Source: DATLHO01 sp035539855 (lineage in GTDB: Bacteria > Bacteroidota > Ignavibacteria > OLB7). Taken from it: DNA of 23,517 nucleotides. Where the stretch lies: positions 1 through 23,517 of the forward strand of contig DATLHO010000059.1 in NCBI GenBank assembly GCA_035539855.1. The letters run 5' to 3'. How positions within the stretch are numbered: position 1 is the first letter of the stretch; the number at the start of each line of letters is the position of its first letter. Shown here in pieces: positions 1-7,488 of the stretch. A model generated the notes under the pieces. The model was not told where the DNA came from. It did no database searches and was given only the letters and a program-made list of their open reading frames with translations. A program made the position numbers and the translations under genes.

Positions 1-1065
1 GTTCGTGAGCTTCGCCAGACCGGTGGCGATCGACTCGCGATCGGCCTTGCCCGCGTCGGCGATGACCTTCGCGAGGATCTTCATCGCGTCGTATCCCAGC
101 GCCGCCATCGCGCCGGCCTCCTCGTTGAACTTCGCGCGGAAGGTCTTGACGAAGTTCTGCACGATCGCCGAGGTGTCCTGTTCGGAGAAGTGATTGCTGA
201 AGAAGCATCCCTCCAAAGCCTTGCCCGCTGCTCCCTGCGTCAGCGTCGGGCTGTCCCAACCGTCGCCGCCGAGCAGCGGGATGGTGATGCCGAGCTCGCG
301 CGCCTGCGTGGCGATGAGGCTCACCTCGGTGTAGTAGCCGGGCACGAAGATCGCCTCGGGGTTCGACGCCTTGATCGCGGTCAGCTGCGCCTTGAAGTCG
401 GCCTGGCCGCCCTCATATGCCTGCTCGATGACGATCTGCCCGCCGAGCTGTGCGAGCTTCTCGGAGAAGTTCTTCGCAAGTCCGACCGAGTAGGCGTTGG
501 CCTTGTCGACGAGCAGCGCGATGCGGCGCTTGCCGAGGTTCTGCGAGGCGAACTTCGCCATGACCTCGCCCTGGAACGGATCGATGAAGCAGATGCGGAA
601 GACGTACTTCAGCGCGTTGCCGTCCTTGGCGAGCGTGACCTTCTCGTTGGTCGACGCCGGCGAGAGCATCGGCACCTTCTCGCGCTCGGCGATCGGGGCG
701 GCAGCCATCGTGCGGCCGCTGGCGACCTCGCCGAGCAGCGCGACGACCTCGTCACGGCCGATGAGCTTCTCGACGGCGTTGGCCGCGGCCTGCGTCTGCG
801 ACTGGGTATCCTCGGTCTTCACCTCGATCGTCCTGCCGAGCACGCCGCCGCTGGCGTTGATCTCCTCGACGGCCAGTCGGATGCCGGCGTCGACCTGGGT
901 GCCGAAGGTGGCCTCCTTGCCGGTCATCGAGGCATAGTGGCCGATCGTGATCGGACCACTCGCGTCGCCGGAGCCGCCGGGCTGATCGCCATTCTTGCCG
1001 CCATTGCAGGCGCCGAGGCCGACGAGCGCGGCAATGCCGAGCATGAGCACGTTGCGAGTGAACAT
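1..1065 (-). CDS. Branched-chain amino acid type ABC transporter substrate-binding lipoprotein (partial, C-terminus off the left edge)
   Basis: The minus strand reads open from an ATG at 1065 to the window edge, giving 355 residues with no stop. The N-terminus is a lipoprotein signal: a short basic start, a hydrophobic run, then the lipobox LGAC with Cys at residue 20, followed by a flexible Gly/Asn/Ser-rich linker. The mature part opens with ITIGHYASMTGKEATFG and continues with GIRLAVEEINASGGVLGR and LLGEVASGRTMAAAPIAE. These are the hallmarks of Leu/Ile/Val-binding periplasmic proteins (LivJ/LivK, Peripla_BP_6). Related proteins also bind amides, urea or other small ligands, so the substrate is not certain. 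The receptor should be anchored outside the inner membrane and feed a Liv-type permease and ATPases, which would be expected further left. The flavin reductase gene lies 125 bases upstream on the same strand. No clear Shine-Dalgarno site precedes the ATG. Confidence 0.9.
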   Translation of the reverse strand, partial: MFTRNVLMLGIAALVGLGACNGGKNGDQPGGSGDASGPITIGHYASMTGKEATFGTQVDAGIRLAVEEINASGGVLGRTIEVKTEDTQSQTQAAANAVEKLIGRDEVVALLGEVASGRTMAAAPIAEREKVPMLSPASTNEKVTLAKDGNALKYVFRICFIDPFQGEVMAKFASQNLGKRRIALLVDKANAYSVGLAKNFSEKLAQLGGQIVIEQAYEGGQADFKAQLTAIKASNPEAIFVPGYYTEVSLIATQARELGITIPLLGGDGWDSPTLTQGAAGKALEGCFFSNHFSEQDTSAIVQNFVKTFRAKFNEEAGAMAALGYDAMKILAKVIADAGKADRESIATGLAKLTN

Positions 1066-1190
1066 GGAGCGATGGAATAGTGAAGTGTTGATCTGAAGTG
1101 CCGCGCATCCGACGGCCCGGCCTGGCGGCGGCGCCGCTCCGGGAGAGAGGCCGAAAGTAGCATCGCGACGGGCATCCGAGCAAACGCGGA

Positions 1191-1742
1191 TCATTCGCGA
1201 CCCGGGTCAGGGGCCTCGGCCGAGGGATCGATGCGATGATAGTTGCGGTTGTAGTACAGCAGCGGACCGGTCGCATCCTCGCTCGATCGCGCGTCGACGA
1301 CGCGCCCGAACATGACGGTGTGGCTGCCGATCGCGATCGTCTGACCGAGCACGCAGTCGAGGCTCGCGAGGGTGTCGGAGATGATCGGCGCGCCGCTGAG
1401 CGCGTAGATCCAGGGCACGTCGGAATACTTCTCGACCATGGGCACCGGGCGCGCGAAGCGCTCGGCCAGGGGCTGCTGGGCGTCGCCGAGGATGTGCACC
1501 GCGAAGTGTTCCGAGGCGACGATCGCCTCGCCGAGCGGGCTCTCGTTGTTGATCGAGACCATGACGATCGGTGGCGCGAGCGAGATCGAGGCGAAGGCGG
1601 TGACGGTGATTCCGAACTGTTCTCCGTCGTGCTCGGCGGTGACGACGGTGACGCCGCTGGCGAACCGACGGAGCGCGCGGCGCATGAGCTCGGCGTCGAC
1701 CGACTCGACCGCGCCCCGCTTGCGATAGTCGTTGCGATGCAT
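1191..1742 (-). CDS. Flavin reductase family protein (FMN-binding split barrel)
   Basis: This is a 183-residue protein, the usual length for the flavin reductase-like domain family (HpaC/RutF type). Visible motifs are RRFASGVTVVTA (residues 25-36), GITVTAFASISLAPPIVMVSI with its flavin-binding strand (44-64, given here in outline), HTVMFGRV (141-148) and PLLYYNRNYHRI near the C-terminus (160-171). Members use NAD(P)H to reduce FMN or FAD for a partner monooxygenase, or act as flavoenzymes themselves. No monooxygenase gene is adjacent, so the partner is unknown. The first ATG is at 1742, but family alignment would also fit a start nearer Met20. The ATG at 1742 is supported by a TATATT box only five bases upstream (1748-1753), which would give a leaderless or nearly leaderless mRNA. 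The gene is divergent from the secreted protein at 1842. Confidence 0.88.
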   Translation of the reverse strand: MHRNDYRKRGAVESVDAELMRRALRRFASGVTVVTAEHDGEQFGITVTAFASISLAPPIVMVSINNESPLGEAIVASEHFAVHILGDAQQPLAERFARPVPMVEKYSDVPWIYALSGAPIISDTLASLDCVLGQTIAIGSHTVMFGRVVDARSSEDATGPLLYYNRNYHRIDPSAEAPDPGRE

Positions 1743-1747
1743 GGGCG

Positions 1748-1753
1748 AATATA
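1748..1753 (-). promoter_or_regulatory. Candidate -10 box for the flavin reductase gene
   Basis: On the minus strand TATATT ends five bases before the ATG at 1742. If used, transcription would start at or within a base or two of the start codon. No convincing -35 box is visible 16-18 bases upstream, so this is a suggestion only. Confidence 0.4.
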
Positions 1754-1779
1754 CGCCGGGCGCGTGAGCGATCGTTCTC

Positions 1780-1808
1780 TTGTGACGGCGGGCGCCGGTC
1801 GGTACATT
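1780..1808 (+). promoter_or_regulatory. Promoter for the secreted Asp-box protein
   Basis: TTGTGA (1780-1785) and TACATT (1803-1808) are separated by exactly 17 bases, in the 99-base gap between divergent genes. The downstream box continues as TACATTG, which also resembles the Bacteroidota -7 element TAnnTTTG. The predicted start of transcription lies near 1815, leaving a leader of roughly 27 bases with no Shine-Dalgarno site before the ATG at 1842. Confidence 0.5.
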
Positions 1809-1841
1809 GGCAGCTCTGCACCAACGCACTCCCAGTCGCCC

Positions 1842-4751
1842 ATGAACCGTCGATACGTCCTGCCGTTCCTGACCATTCTCGCTGCCGCGCTGCCGATCGC
1901 CGCGCAGCCGATCGCAACGCAGCCGGCCACGCAGCGGCCCGACTCCACCGTCGCACCGGCGCGTCCCGATCACGCCGAGCGAGCCCGGCCGAGTCTCGAT
2001 CGCAAGCGAGTTCGAAAGGAGGTCCCGCCGTACCTGATGCAGGTCTTCCGGACGGTCGAGAATCCGTACTTCGTGAACCGCGCCGCGGTCATCGAGCCGG
2101 CGACTTCGTCGCAACCGCAGAACGAGTCGTCGATCGCGATCAACCCGTTGCGGCCGAATGTTCTGTTCGCCTCCGCCGTCGACTACCGCAACGGCGCCTG
2201 GGCGTACATCTCGACGAACTCCGGACAGAGCTGGCGCAACGTCTCCCTCGGCGACGTGCGAACCGGGTGGCCCACCGGCAACGATCCGTCGGTCGCGTTC
2301 GATCACCTCGGCCACGGCTACGTGATGTACGGCGCGCTCGTGCGCAACAATCCCGATCCCACACGGAACGGACAGTCGGGCATCTACATCTCGAAGTCGA
2401 CCGACGACGGCGTGACGTGGACGAAGCACATCCCGGTGATCGAGCATCAGGGAGCGATGACCCGCGACTCGGCGCTCGAGGACAAGTACTACATCGAGAT
2501 CGATCGCTCAACCGCGTCGCCGCGCCTCGGCTGGATGTACACGCCGTGGAAGCGCGTGATCGACGCCGACAGCTCGACGCAGATCATGTTCTCGCGCTCG
2601 ACCGACGGCGGCGCCACGTGGGGCGCGCCGGTCGCGGTCAGCCCTCGCAAACCCGGCACGAGCCTCGACACCACGTTCGGACAGAGCTTCCCGATTACCG
2701 CGTGCGGTCCCGACGGCGTGGTGTATGTCGTCTGGCACGACGGACCGATCCGCTCGATCGGCTTCGCGCGCTCGAATGACGGCGGCGCGACGTTCACCTC
2801 GCCGCGCTATCCGGTCCAGGGAAATCCCACCCACGGCACGGCGAAGAAGGTCGGCAACGACGTCTATCACGTCCTGAAGAACACGTTCCGGGCGGAGACC
2901 TATCCGACGATCATGGTGGATAATTCGAGCTCCGTTCGACGCGGCTGGATCTACCTGGCGTGGGCGGCGGGAGAGACGCCGGACGTGCGGTTCATCCGCT
3001 CGAGCGACGGGGGAGAGACCTGGAGCGCTCCGAAGGTGATCCACTCGGTGACGACGAACGATCAGTTCTGGCCGTGGCTGAGCGTCGACCAGACCAACGG
3101 CGACATCGCGGTGATGTACTCCGACTCGCGGCACGACACCGCGAACATCTTCATCGACCAGTACGTCAGCTACTCGAGCGACGGCGGCGACACGTGGATC
3201 GACCGGCGCGCGACCGACGCGATGAGCGACTTCCGGCAGAACCCGTTCCAGTCCGGCATCTTCGCCGGCGACTACAGCGGCAACGCCTTCCTGGACGGGA
3301 AGATCTACCCGTCATTCCTCGATACCCGCACCGACGACGGGCGCCGCGACAACGACGTGTACGTCTCACTCGTCAACGTCCGCCAGCCCTATCCCGTCGA
3401 CAGCCTGCGGGCGATCATCGATCCGATCGGGCTCACGTCGCTCGAGCTGCGATGGGCGCTGCCAGCGACGATGGAGACCATCTTCGGACGACCGATCAGC
3501 GACTACACGATCGTCGTCGAGCGCGACTCGATGCCGCTGGCGGTGCTGCCGCCGGGCACGACGAGCCTCGCGCAGACGGATCTCGAGCACTCGCGTCTCT
3601 ACCAGTACGGTGTCTCCATCGCGACGCCGACGGACACGAGCATCAAACGCCTGCTTGCGGTGCGGGCCGGTGGCGCGCTCGAGCCAGCCGCACCGGAGCT
3701 GCTCTCGGCGACCTCCGACCTCGACACGGTCTTCCTGACCTTCCGCACGCCGTCGTTCCGCGCCGACGGACAGGTGCCGCTCGCGAACTTCGACGCGATC
3801 AGGATCTACCGCGATGGCGCCGCCCGGCAGGAGGTGCCCTTCTTCACGACCGACACGGGCCGCACCGTGACGGTCCGCGACGTCGTGCGCGAGCGGGGAT
3901 ACTACCGGTACTTCATCACCGCGCTCGACACGCTCGATCCGCAGAACGAGAGCGCGCCGAGCGATACGCTCGCGGTGTATGCGGGATCGTTCGACCACTA
4001 CGTCGAGACCTTCGGCGATCCGGCGCCGCGGTTCCTGTACTCGGGCGACTGGGGGACGACCGACAGTCTCGCGCTGTCGCCGCCGTACTCGCTGACGGAC
4101 TCGCCCCAGGGCGATTATCGGCCGCGCGTGACCACGAGCGTCCAGATCTACCCGGCGCGTCTGACCGGGCCGCTGTCGAACTTCCTGATCTTCTCGCACA
4201 TCGCGATCGTCGATCCGTCGGATACCGCGTTCGTCGAGTATCGCTTTGGCGACGACACGACGTGGACGATCGCGCGGACCTACGACTGGACCTCGGATCC
4301 GCGGTGGAGCGATTCGTCGGCCGATGCGGGAGACTGGCAGTTCGAGATGCTGACGCTCAACGGCACGAGCCCTGGCGACTCGATCGTGACGGTCCGATTC
4401 CGACTGAAGACGAACACGTTCCGTCACGGCGACGGGTGGTACCTCGACGATGTCGGCTTCACCACCGAAGGCGGCGTCGACGACGAGGCATCGGGCGGCA
4501 TCGCGACGGTCGCGCGTCCGAATCCGTTCCGCGGCGCGACGATCATCGAGTATGCGATGCGAACGGCCGGCGAGGCTCGCCTGCGCGTTGTCGACGTGCT
4601 CGGCCGCACCGTTCGCACGGTCGACTTGGGCCGGCGCGAGCCCGGCCGTCATTCCTACACGCTCGACGGCACGGGGCTGACGCCCGGAGCCTACTACTAC
4701 GAGATCTCGGCGCCGACCGGCAGAGCCTCCGGAACGCTGATGAAGCAGTAG
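1842..4751 (+). CDS. Secreted Asp-box (BNR/sialidase-like) repeat protein with a type IX secretion C-terminal sorting domain
   Basis: The protein has 969 residues. The start at 1842 is chosen because it opens a good signal peptide (basic MNRR, hydrophobic run to about residue 20, AAQP cleavage region); the frame is open further upstream but carries no signal there. Six Asp-box motifs of the S-x-D-x-G-x-T-W type are seen: STNSGQSW (124-131), STDDGVTW (186-193), STDGGATW (253-260), SNDGGATF (311-318), SSDGGETW (387-394) and SSDGGDTW (445-452). They imply a six-bladed sialidase-like propeller. Two Fn3-like stretches follow (about 515-680), then a region resembling a jelly-roll carbohydrate-binding module. 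The last 80 or so residues have the T9SS type A pattern: PNPF, LRVVDVLGRTVRTV, GLTPGAYYYEI, ending in MKQ. Sialidase catalytic residues were not confirmed, so enzymatic activity is not claimed. It is likely exported by T9SS and released or surface-attached. A strong terminator follows 38 bases downstream. Confidence 0.88.
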   Translation: MNRRYVLPFLTILAAALPIAAQPIATQPATQRPDSTVAPARPDHAERARPSLDRKRVRKEVPPYLMQVFRTVENPYFVNRAAVIEPATSSQPQNESSIAINPLRPNVLFASAVDYRNGAWAYISTNSGQSWRNVSLGDVRTGWPTGNDPSVAFDHLGHGYVMYGALVRNNPDPTRNGQSGIYISKSTDDGVTWTKHIPVIEHQGAMTRDSALEDKYYIEIDRSTASPRLGWMYTPWKRVIDADSSTQIMFSRSTDGGATWGAPVAVSPRKPGTSLDTTFGQSFPITACGPDGVVYVVWHDGPIRSIGFARSNDGGATFTSPRYPVQGNPTHGTAKKVGNDVYHVLKNTFRAETYPTIMVDNSSSVRRGWIYLAWAAGETPDVRFIRSSDGGETWSAPKVIHSVTTNDQFWPWLSVDQTNGDIAVMYSDSRHDTANIFIDQYVSYSSDGGDTWIDRRATDAMSDFRQNPFQSGIFAGDYSGNAFLDGKIYPSFLDTRTDDGRRDNDVYVSLVNVRQPYPVDSLRAIIDPIGLTSLELRWALPATMETIFGRPISDYTIVVERDSMPLAVLPPGTTSLAQTDLEHSRLYQYGVSIATPTDTSIKRLLAVRAGGALEPAAPELLSATSDLDTVFLTFRTPSFRADGQVPLANFDAIRIYRDGAARQEVPFFTTDTGRTVTVRDVVRERGYYRYFITALDTLDPQNESAPSDTLAVYAGSFDHYVETFGDPAPRFLYSGDWGTTDSLALSPPYSLTDSPQGDYRPRVTTSVQIYPARLTGPLSNFLIFSHIAIVDPSDTAFVEYRFGDDTTWTIARTYDWTSDPRWSDSSADAGDWQFEMLTLNGTSPGDSIVTVRFRLKTNTFRHGDGWYLDDVGFTTEGGVDDEASGGIATVARPNPFRGATIIEYAMRTAGEARLRVVDVLGRTVRTVDLGRREPGRHSYTLDGTGLTPGAYYYEISAPTGRASGTLMKQ

Positions 4752-4789
4752 GACAATCTCCGCTCCGGTCACCTGTGCCGGTATGTTAC

Positions 4790-4829
4790 ACGGACCGCCC
4801 CCTCGGGAACGTTAGGGGCGGTCCGTTTA
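4790..4829 (+). terminator. Rho-independent terminator after the secreted Asp-box protein
   Basis: A perfect 12-base-pair GC-rich stem (ACGGACCGCCCC at 4790-4801 pairing with GGGGCGGTCCGT at 4815-4826) closes a 13-base loop and is followed by a T-rich stretch (TTTATATTT). The T-tract lies on the plus-strand side only, so it terminates the gene ending at 4751. Confidence 0.85.
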
Positions 4830-4835
4830 TATTTG
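4828..4835 (+). promoter_or_regulatory. Bacteroidota-type -7 element (TAnnTTTG) for etfB
   Basis: TATATTTG is an exact match to the Bacteroidota primary sigma factor -7 consensus TAnnTTTG. It sits 40 bases upstream of the etfB ATG and overlaps the T-tract of the preceding terminator. No clear -33 TTG is seen at the expected distance, because that region is the terminator loop and stem. Confidence 0.5.
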
Positions 4836-4875
4836 CTGTCTGTCGCGTATTTCCCACACTCCAACATAGCCGCGC

Positions 4876-5616
4876 ATGAACATCGTAGTCTGCGTCAGCC
4901 AGGTTCCGGACACGACGACGAAGATCGTCGTCGGTGCCGATGGCAAGAGCATCGACCCGAAGGGGGTGAAGAACATCCTCAACCCGTATGACGAACTGGC
5001 CGTCGAGGAGGCGCTGCGCCGCAAGGAAGGCGGGACCGTGACGCTCGTTTGCGTCGGTGGGGAGAGTGCCAAGGAGCAGCTTCGTCTGGGCCTCGCGATG
5101 GGCGCGGACAAGGCGGTGCTCATCAAGGACGAGGAGCGCGTCGATTCGTTCTCGGTCGCCGGCCAGCTCGCCGAGGCAATTCGCGGACTGAGTCCGGACC
5201 TCGTGCTGCTCGGTCGCCAGTCGATCGACTACGATTCGGCCCAGATGGGACCGACCCTCGCGGAGCTTCTGGAGATGCCGTGCGTCTCGTTCGTGACGAG
5301 CCTCGAGATCAACGGGACGGCCGTGCGCGCCGAGCGCGACATCGAGGGAGGCAAGGAGGTGGTCGAGACGACGCTGCCGTGCATCATCACGACGCAGAAG
5401 GGACTCAACGAGCCGCGCTATCCGAAGCTGCCGGACATCATGAAGGCGAAGTCGAAGCCCGTCGAGGAGCTCGCCGGGGGGATGGGTGACGTCCGCGTCT
5501 CGACGCTCGAGATGCGCCCGCCGGAGAAGAAGGGCGCCGGCAAGATCTTCGAGGCCTCGCCGGAGAACGTCAAGGAGCTCGTGCGACTGCTGCACGAAGA
5601 GGCGAAGGTCATCTAG
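4876..5616 (+). CDS. etfB: Electron transfer flavoprotein subunit beta
   Basis: This 246-residue protein has the usual EtfB length and layout. It starts MNIVVCVSQVPDTTTKI, has the NPYDELAVEEALRRKE segment (36-51), the alternating strand-helix Rossmann-like core, and the family signature LLGRQSIDYDSAQMGPTLAELL (outline, 111-132), followed by IEGGKEVVETTLPCIITTQKGLNEPRYP features. EtfB binds AMP and, with EtfA, forms the FAD-containing heterodimer that accepts electrons from acyl-CoA and other dehydrogenases and passes them to ETF:quinone oxidoreductase. The short ID-based signature is typical of housekeeping ETFs; a bifurcating function cannot be told from sequence reading alone. No Shine-Dalgarno site is visible. 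etfA follows after 76 bases. No dehydrogenase or ETF:quinone oxidoreductase gene is in this window. Confidence 0.95.
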   Translation: MNIVVCVSQVPDTTTKIVVGADGKSIDPKGVKNILNPYDELAVEEALRRKEGGTVTLVCVGGESAKEQLRLGLAMGADKAVLIKDEERVDSFSVAGQLAEAIRGLSPDLVLLGRQSIDYDSAQMGPTLAELLEMPCVSFVTSLEINGTAVRAERDIEGGKEVVETTLPCIITTQKGLNEPRYPKLPDIMKAKSKPVEELAGGMGDVRVSTLEMRPPEKKGAGKIFEASPENVKELVRLLHEEAKVI

Positions 5617-5642
5617 TCGCGCAGGGTCGGTCGTAATCGCAA

Positions 5643-5656
5643 TTCGAACTTCGAAC
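5643..5656. repeat. Tandem TTCGAAC repeat between etfB and etfA
   Basis: Two perfect 7-base copies of TTCGAAC lie head to tail at 5643-5649 and 5650-5656, each containing the palindrome TTCGAA. They sit 37 bases before the etfA start, with TACCTC at 5657-5662 directly after. This could be an operator or a chance repeat. Confidence 0.3.
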
Positions 5657-5692
5657 TACCTCGCGGCCGCTGCCGCGATCATCCGAATAGCC

Positions 5693-6670
5693 ATGAAAGT
5701 TCTAGCATACGTCGAGCAGCGCGGTGGCGAGCTCAAGAAGAACGCCTTCGAGACCGTCACCGCCGCGCGCAACCTCGCCGCGCAGAGCGGCGGCAGCTTC
5801 TCGGTGCTGCTCGTCGGCGACCAGGTCGCGTCGCTCGCCCCGGCCCTCGGAGAGTACGGCGCAACCGACGTCATCACCGTCGAGGAGCCTCGCCTGTCGC
5901 AGTTCGCGCCCGGCGCCGTCGCCTCGGCGATCGCGCAGGTCGCGAAGTCCGAAGGGGCTCAGGCGGTCATCCTCTCGAACACCTCGCACGGCAAGGATCT
6001 CGCGCCGCGCGTCGCGGTGAAGCTCGGCGCCGGCCTGGCTCCGGACATCGTCGCTCTCGAGGTGCGCGGCGACAAGGCCGTCGCAACGCGCCCGGTCTTC
6101 GCGGGCAAGGCCCGCGTCGAGGTCTCGGCCGACACGCCGGTGCAGGTCTACTCGATCCGTCCGAACGTCTTCACCGCGACGAAGGCCGGCTCCGCGACGA
6201 CCCCGGCGACGCGTAGCGCATCGGTGAGCTTCAACGATCGCGACTTCGCCTCGCGCGTCGTCGAGACGCGCGTCAACTCCGGCCGGCGCGACGTCGCCGA
6301 GGCCGACATCGTCGTCTCCGGCGGCCGCGGCCTGAAGGCGGCCGAGCACTTCAACCTCGTCGAGGATCTGGCCGAAGCCCTCGGCGGCGCGGTCGGCGCA
6401 TCGCGCGCGGTCGTCGACGCCGGCTGGCGCACGCACTCCGAGCAGGTCGGCCAGACCGGCAAGACCGTCAGCCCGACGCTCTACGTCGCGTGCGGCATCA
6501 GCGGCGCGGTGCAGCATCTTGCCGGCATGTCGAGCTCGAAGTACATTGTCGCGATCAACAAGGACAAGGACGCTCCGATCTTCTCGATCGCCGACTACGG
6601 CATCGTCGGCGATGCCTTCGAGGTTCTCCCGCTCCTGACGCAGGAGGTACGCACGCTGCTGGGCCGCTGA
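5693..6670 (+). CDS. etfA: Electron transfer flavoprotein subunit alpha
   Basis: The start at 5693 gives 325 residues beginning MKVLAYVEQRGGELKKNAFE, which matches the normal EtfA N-terminus; the open frame upstream overlaps etfB out of frame and is not coding. The N-terminal domain carries SNTSHGKDLAPRVAVKLG (outline, 95-112). The C-terminal FAD domain is complete: GGRG (210-213), SRAVVDAGW (237-245), QVGQTGKTVSP (251-261), GISGAVQHLAGM (268-279), INKDKDAPIF (288-297) and ADYGIVGD (300-307). It therefore binds FAD and pairs with the EtfB encoded just upstream to carry electrons from dehydrogenases to the quinone pool. There is no Shine-Dalgarno site. The 76-base gap to etfB contains a tandem TTCGAAC repeat, so the gene may have some expression of its own besides the shared transcript. 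Confidence 0.96.
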   Translation: MKVLAYVEQRGGELKKNAFETVTAARNLAAQSGGSFSVLLVGDQVASLAPALGEYGATDVITVEEPRLSQFAPGAVASAIAQVAKSEGAQAVILSNTSHGKDLAPRVAVKLGAGLAPDIVALEVRGDKAVATRPVFAGKARVEVSADTPVQVYSIRPNVFTATKAGSATTPATRSASVSFNDRDFASRVVETRVNSGRRDVAEADIVVSGGRGLKAAEHFNLVEDLAEALGGAVGASRAVVDAGWRTHSEQVGQTGKTVSPTLYVACGISGAVQHLAGMSSSKYIVAINKDKDAPIFSIADYGIVGDAFEVLPLLTQEVRTLLGR

Positions 6671-6677
6671 CCGGCTG

Positions 6678-6706
6678 TTGCTTTGGCACGGATATGTGAG
6701 TATAGT
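6678..6706 (+). promoter_or_regulatory. Promoter for the BFN-UVR gene
   Basis: TTGCTT (6678-6683) and TATAGT (6701-6706) are separated by 17 bases, a good sigma-70-like arrangement starting only 8 bases after the etfA stop. The predicted transcript start is near 6713, giving a leader of about 39 bases. Confidence 0.55.
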
Positions 6707-6740
6707 CGCGAGGCAGCTACCCCAATCGATCGCTGAAAAC

Positions 6741-6745
6741 GGAGG
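6741..6745 (+). promoter_or_regulatory. Shine-Dalgarno site fixing a GTG start
   Basis: GGAGG lies six bases before the GTG at 6752. This is one of only two strong ribosome binding sites in the window and supports the GTG as the true start. Confidence 0.7.
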
Positions 6746-6751
6746 ATCCGC

Positions 6752-7345
6752 GTGGATAAAGTACAGATGGAGATCATTGGGCTGGCGTCGAGTCCGCAGA
6801 GCAGCGGATCGTACGCGCTGATCCTGCAGGAGACCGGTGGCATGCGGCGCCTGTCGATTCTGATCGGCACCGATCTGGCCCAATCGATTGCGCTCGAGCT
6901 CGAGGGGATCAAGCCTCCGCGTCCGATCACGCACGACCTCCTGAAGAACATCCTCGACGCCCTCGGCGCGACCCTTCTCGAGGTCACGATCAACGATCTC
7001 AAGGACGGCACGTTCTACGCGGTGCTCACGCTCGATGCGACCCCGGCGGAGATCGACGCACGTCCGTCGGACGCGATCGCCCTGGCGATCCGCTGCGGCG
7101 CCCCGATCTACGTCGCCGAGTCGGTCATCTCCGAGGCCGGCGTCGTGCCGCAGGACGAGGAGGAGCTCGACGAAGAGGAGGAGGAGTCGTTCGACGAGCC
7201 GGCCGATTCGCAGGAGCCGGTCGAGCAGGAGCGGCCGAAGACGCTGCGCGAGGTGCTCCAGAGCAAGCTCGACGACGCGGTCAAGCGCGAGGACTACGAG
7301 CGCGCCGCGCAGATCCGCGACGAGATCGAGCGCCTCGAGCGCTAG
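6752..7345 (+). CDS. Bifunctional nuclease (BFN/DUF151) domain protein with C-terminal UVR motif
   Basis: This is a 197-residue protein starting at a GTG with GGAGG six bases upstream. Residues 3 to about 130 are a BFN/DUF151 domain: LSILIGTDLAQSIALELEG (34-52), RPITHDLLKNILDALGA (57-73) and the closing TPAEIDARPSDAIALAIRCGAPIYV (outline, 97-121), which is the most conserved part of the family. An acidic linker rich in Glu and Asp follows (135-160). The last 34 residues form a UVR motif (LREVLQSKLDDAVKREDYE, then AAQIRDEIERLE), the UvrB-UvrC interaction helix pair also found in ClpATPases and McsA. A BFN domain linked to a UVR motif is known in several bacterial phyla, including Bacteroidota. 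Nuclease activity was reported for plant BFN homologues, but the bacterial role is not established. It has its own promoter and is followed by a strong terminator, so it is probably transcribed alone. Confidence 0.9.
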   Translation: MDKVQMEIIGLASSPQSSGSYALILQETGGMRRLSILIGTDLAQSIALELEGIKPPRPITHDLLKNILDALGATLLEVTINDLKDGTFYAVLTLDATPAEIDARPSDAIALAIRCGAPIYVAESVISEAGVVPQDEEELDEEEEESFDEPADSQEPVEQERPKTLREVLQSKLDDAVKREDYERAAQIRDEIERLER

Positions 7346-7392
7346 CGTCTCGGTACGGGCGCGATCGGGTAGTGCACGATTATTGCGAAGAG

Positions 7393-7431
7393 CGCGGATG
7401 ACCGGACAGGGTCGTCCGCGTTTTTCGTTTT
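7393..7431 (+). terminator. Rho-independent terminator after the BFN-UVR gene
   Basis: An 11-base-pair stem (CGCGGATGACC at 7393-7403 with GGTCGTCCGCG at 7410-7420, one G-U wobble) closes a 6-base loop and is followed by TTTTTCGTTTT. This is the strongest terminator in the window. Confidence 0.9.
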
Positions 7432-7438
7432 ACCTTCG
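7431..7438 (+). promoter_or_regulatory. Possible -7 element for the unrecognised gene at 7489
   Basis: TACCTTCG matches the Bacteroidota TAnnTTTG consensus at all but one fixed position. It lies about 50 bases before the ATG at 7489 and touches the end of the preceding terminator T-tract, the same layout as the etfB promoter. No -33 element is clear. Confidence 0.3.
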
Positions 7439-7488
7439 GCGATGCGCGGCCTCGACGGCGGCGCCGCCCCAGCTCATCAGCACAGCTT

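Noticed and set aside
190..1080. A 296-codon plus-strand frame opposite the substrate-binding protein
   Set aside because: The minus strand has a lipobox and full LivJ-like sequence; the plus-strand product is a mirror of it.
1066..1190. Possible terminator or small gene between the flavin reductase and the substrate-binding protein
   Set aside because: GC-rich inverted segments around GGCGCC are present, but there is no T-tract, and no credible short gene with a start site was seen.
2960..4879. A 639-codon plus-strand open frame inside the Asp-box gene in another frame, and a 468-codon minus-strand frame over 3366-4772
   Set aside because: Both overlap the T9SS protein, whose Asp-boxes and sorting domain are clear. 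The alternative products are Arg-rich and the first one reads through the terminator hairpin.
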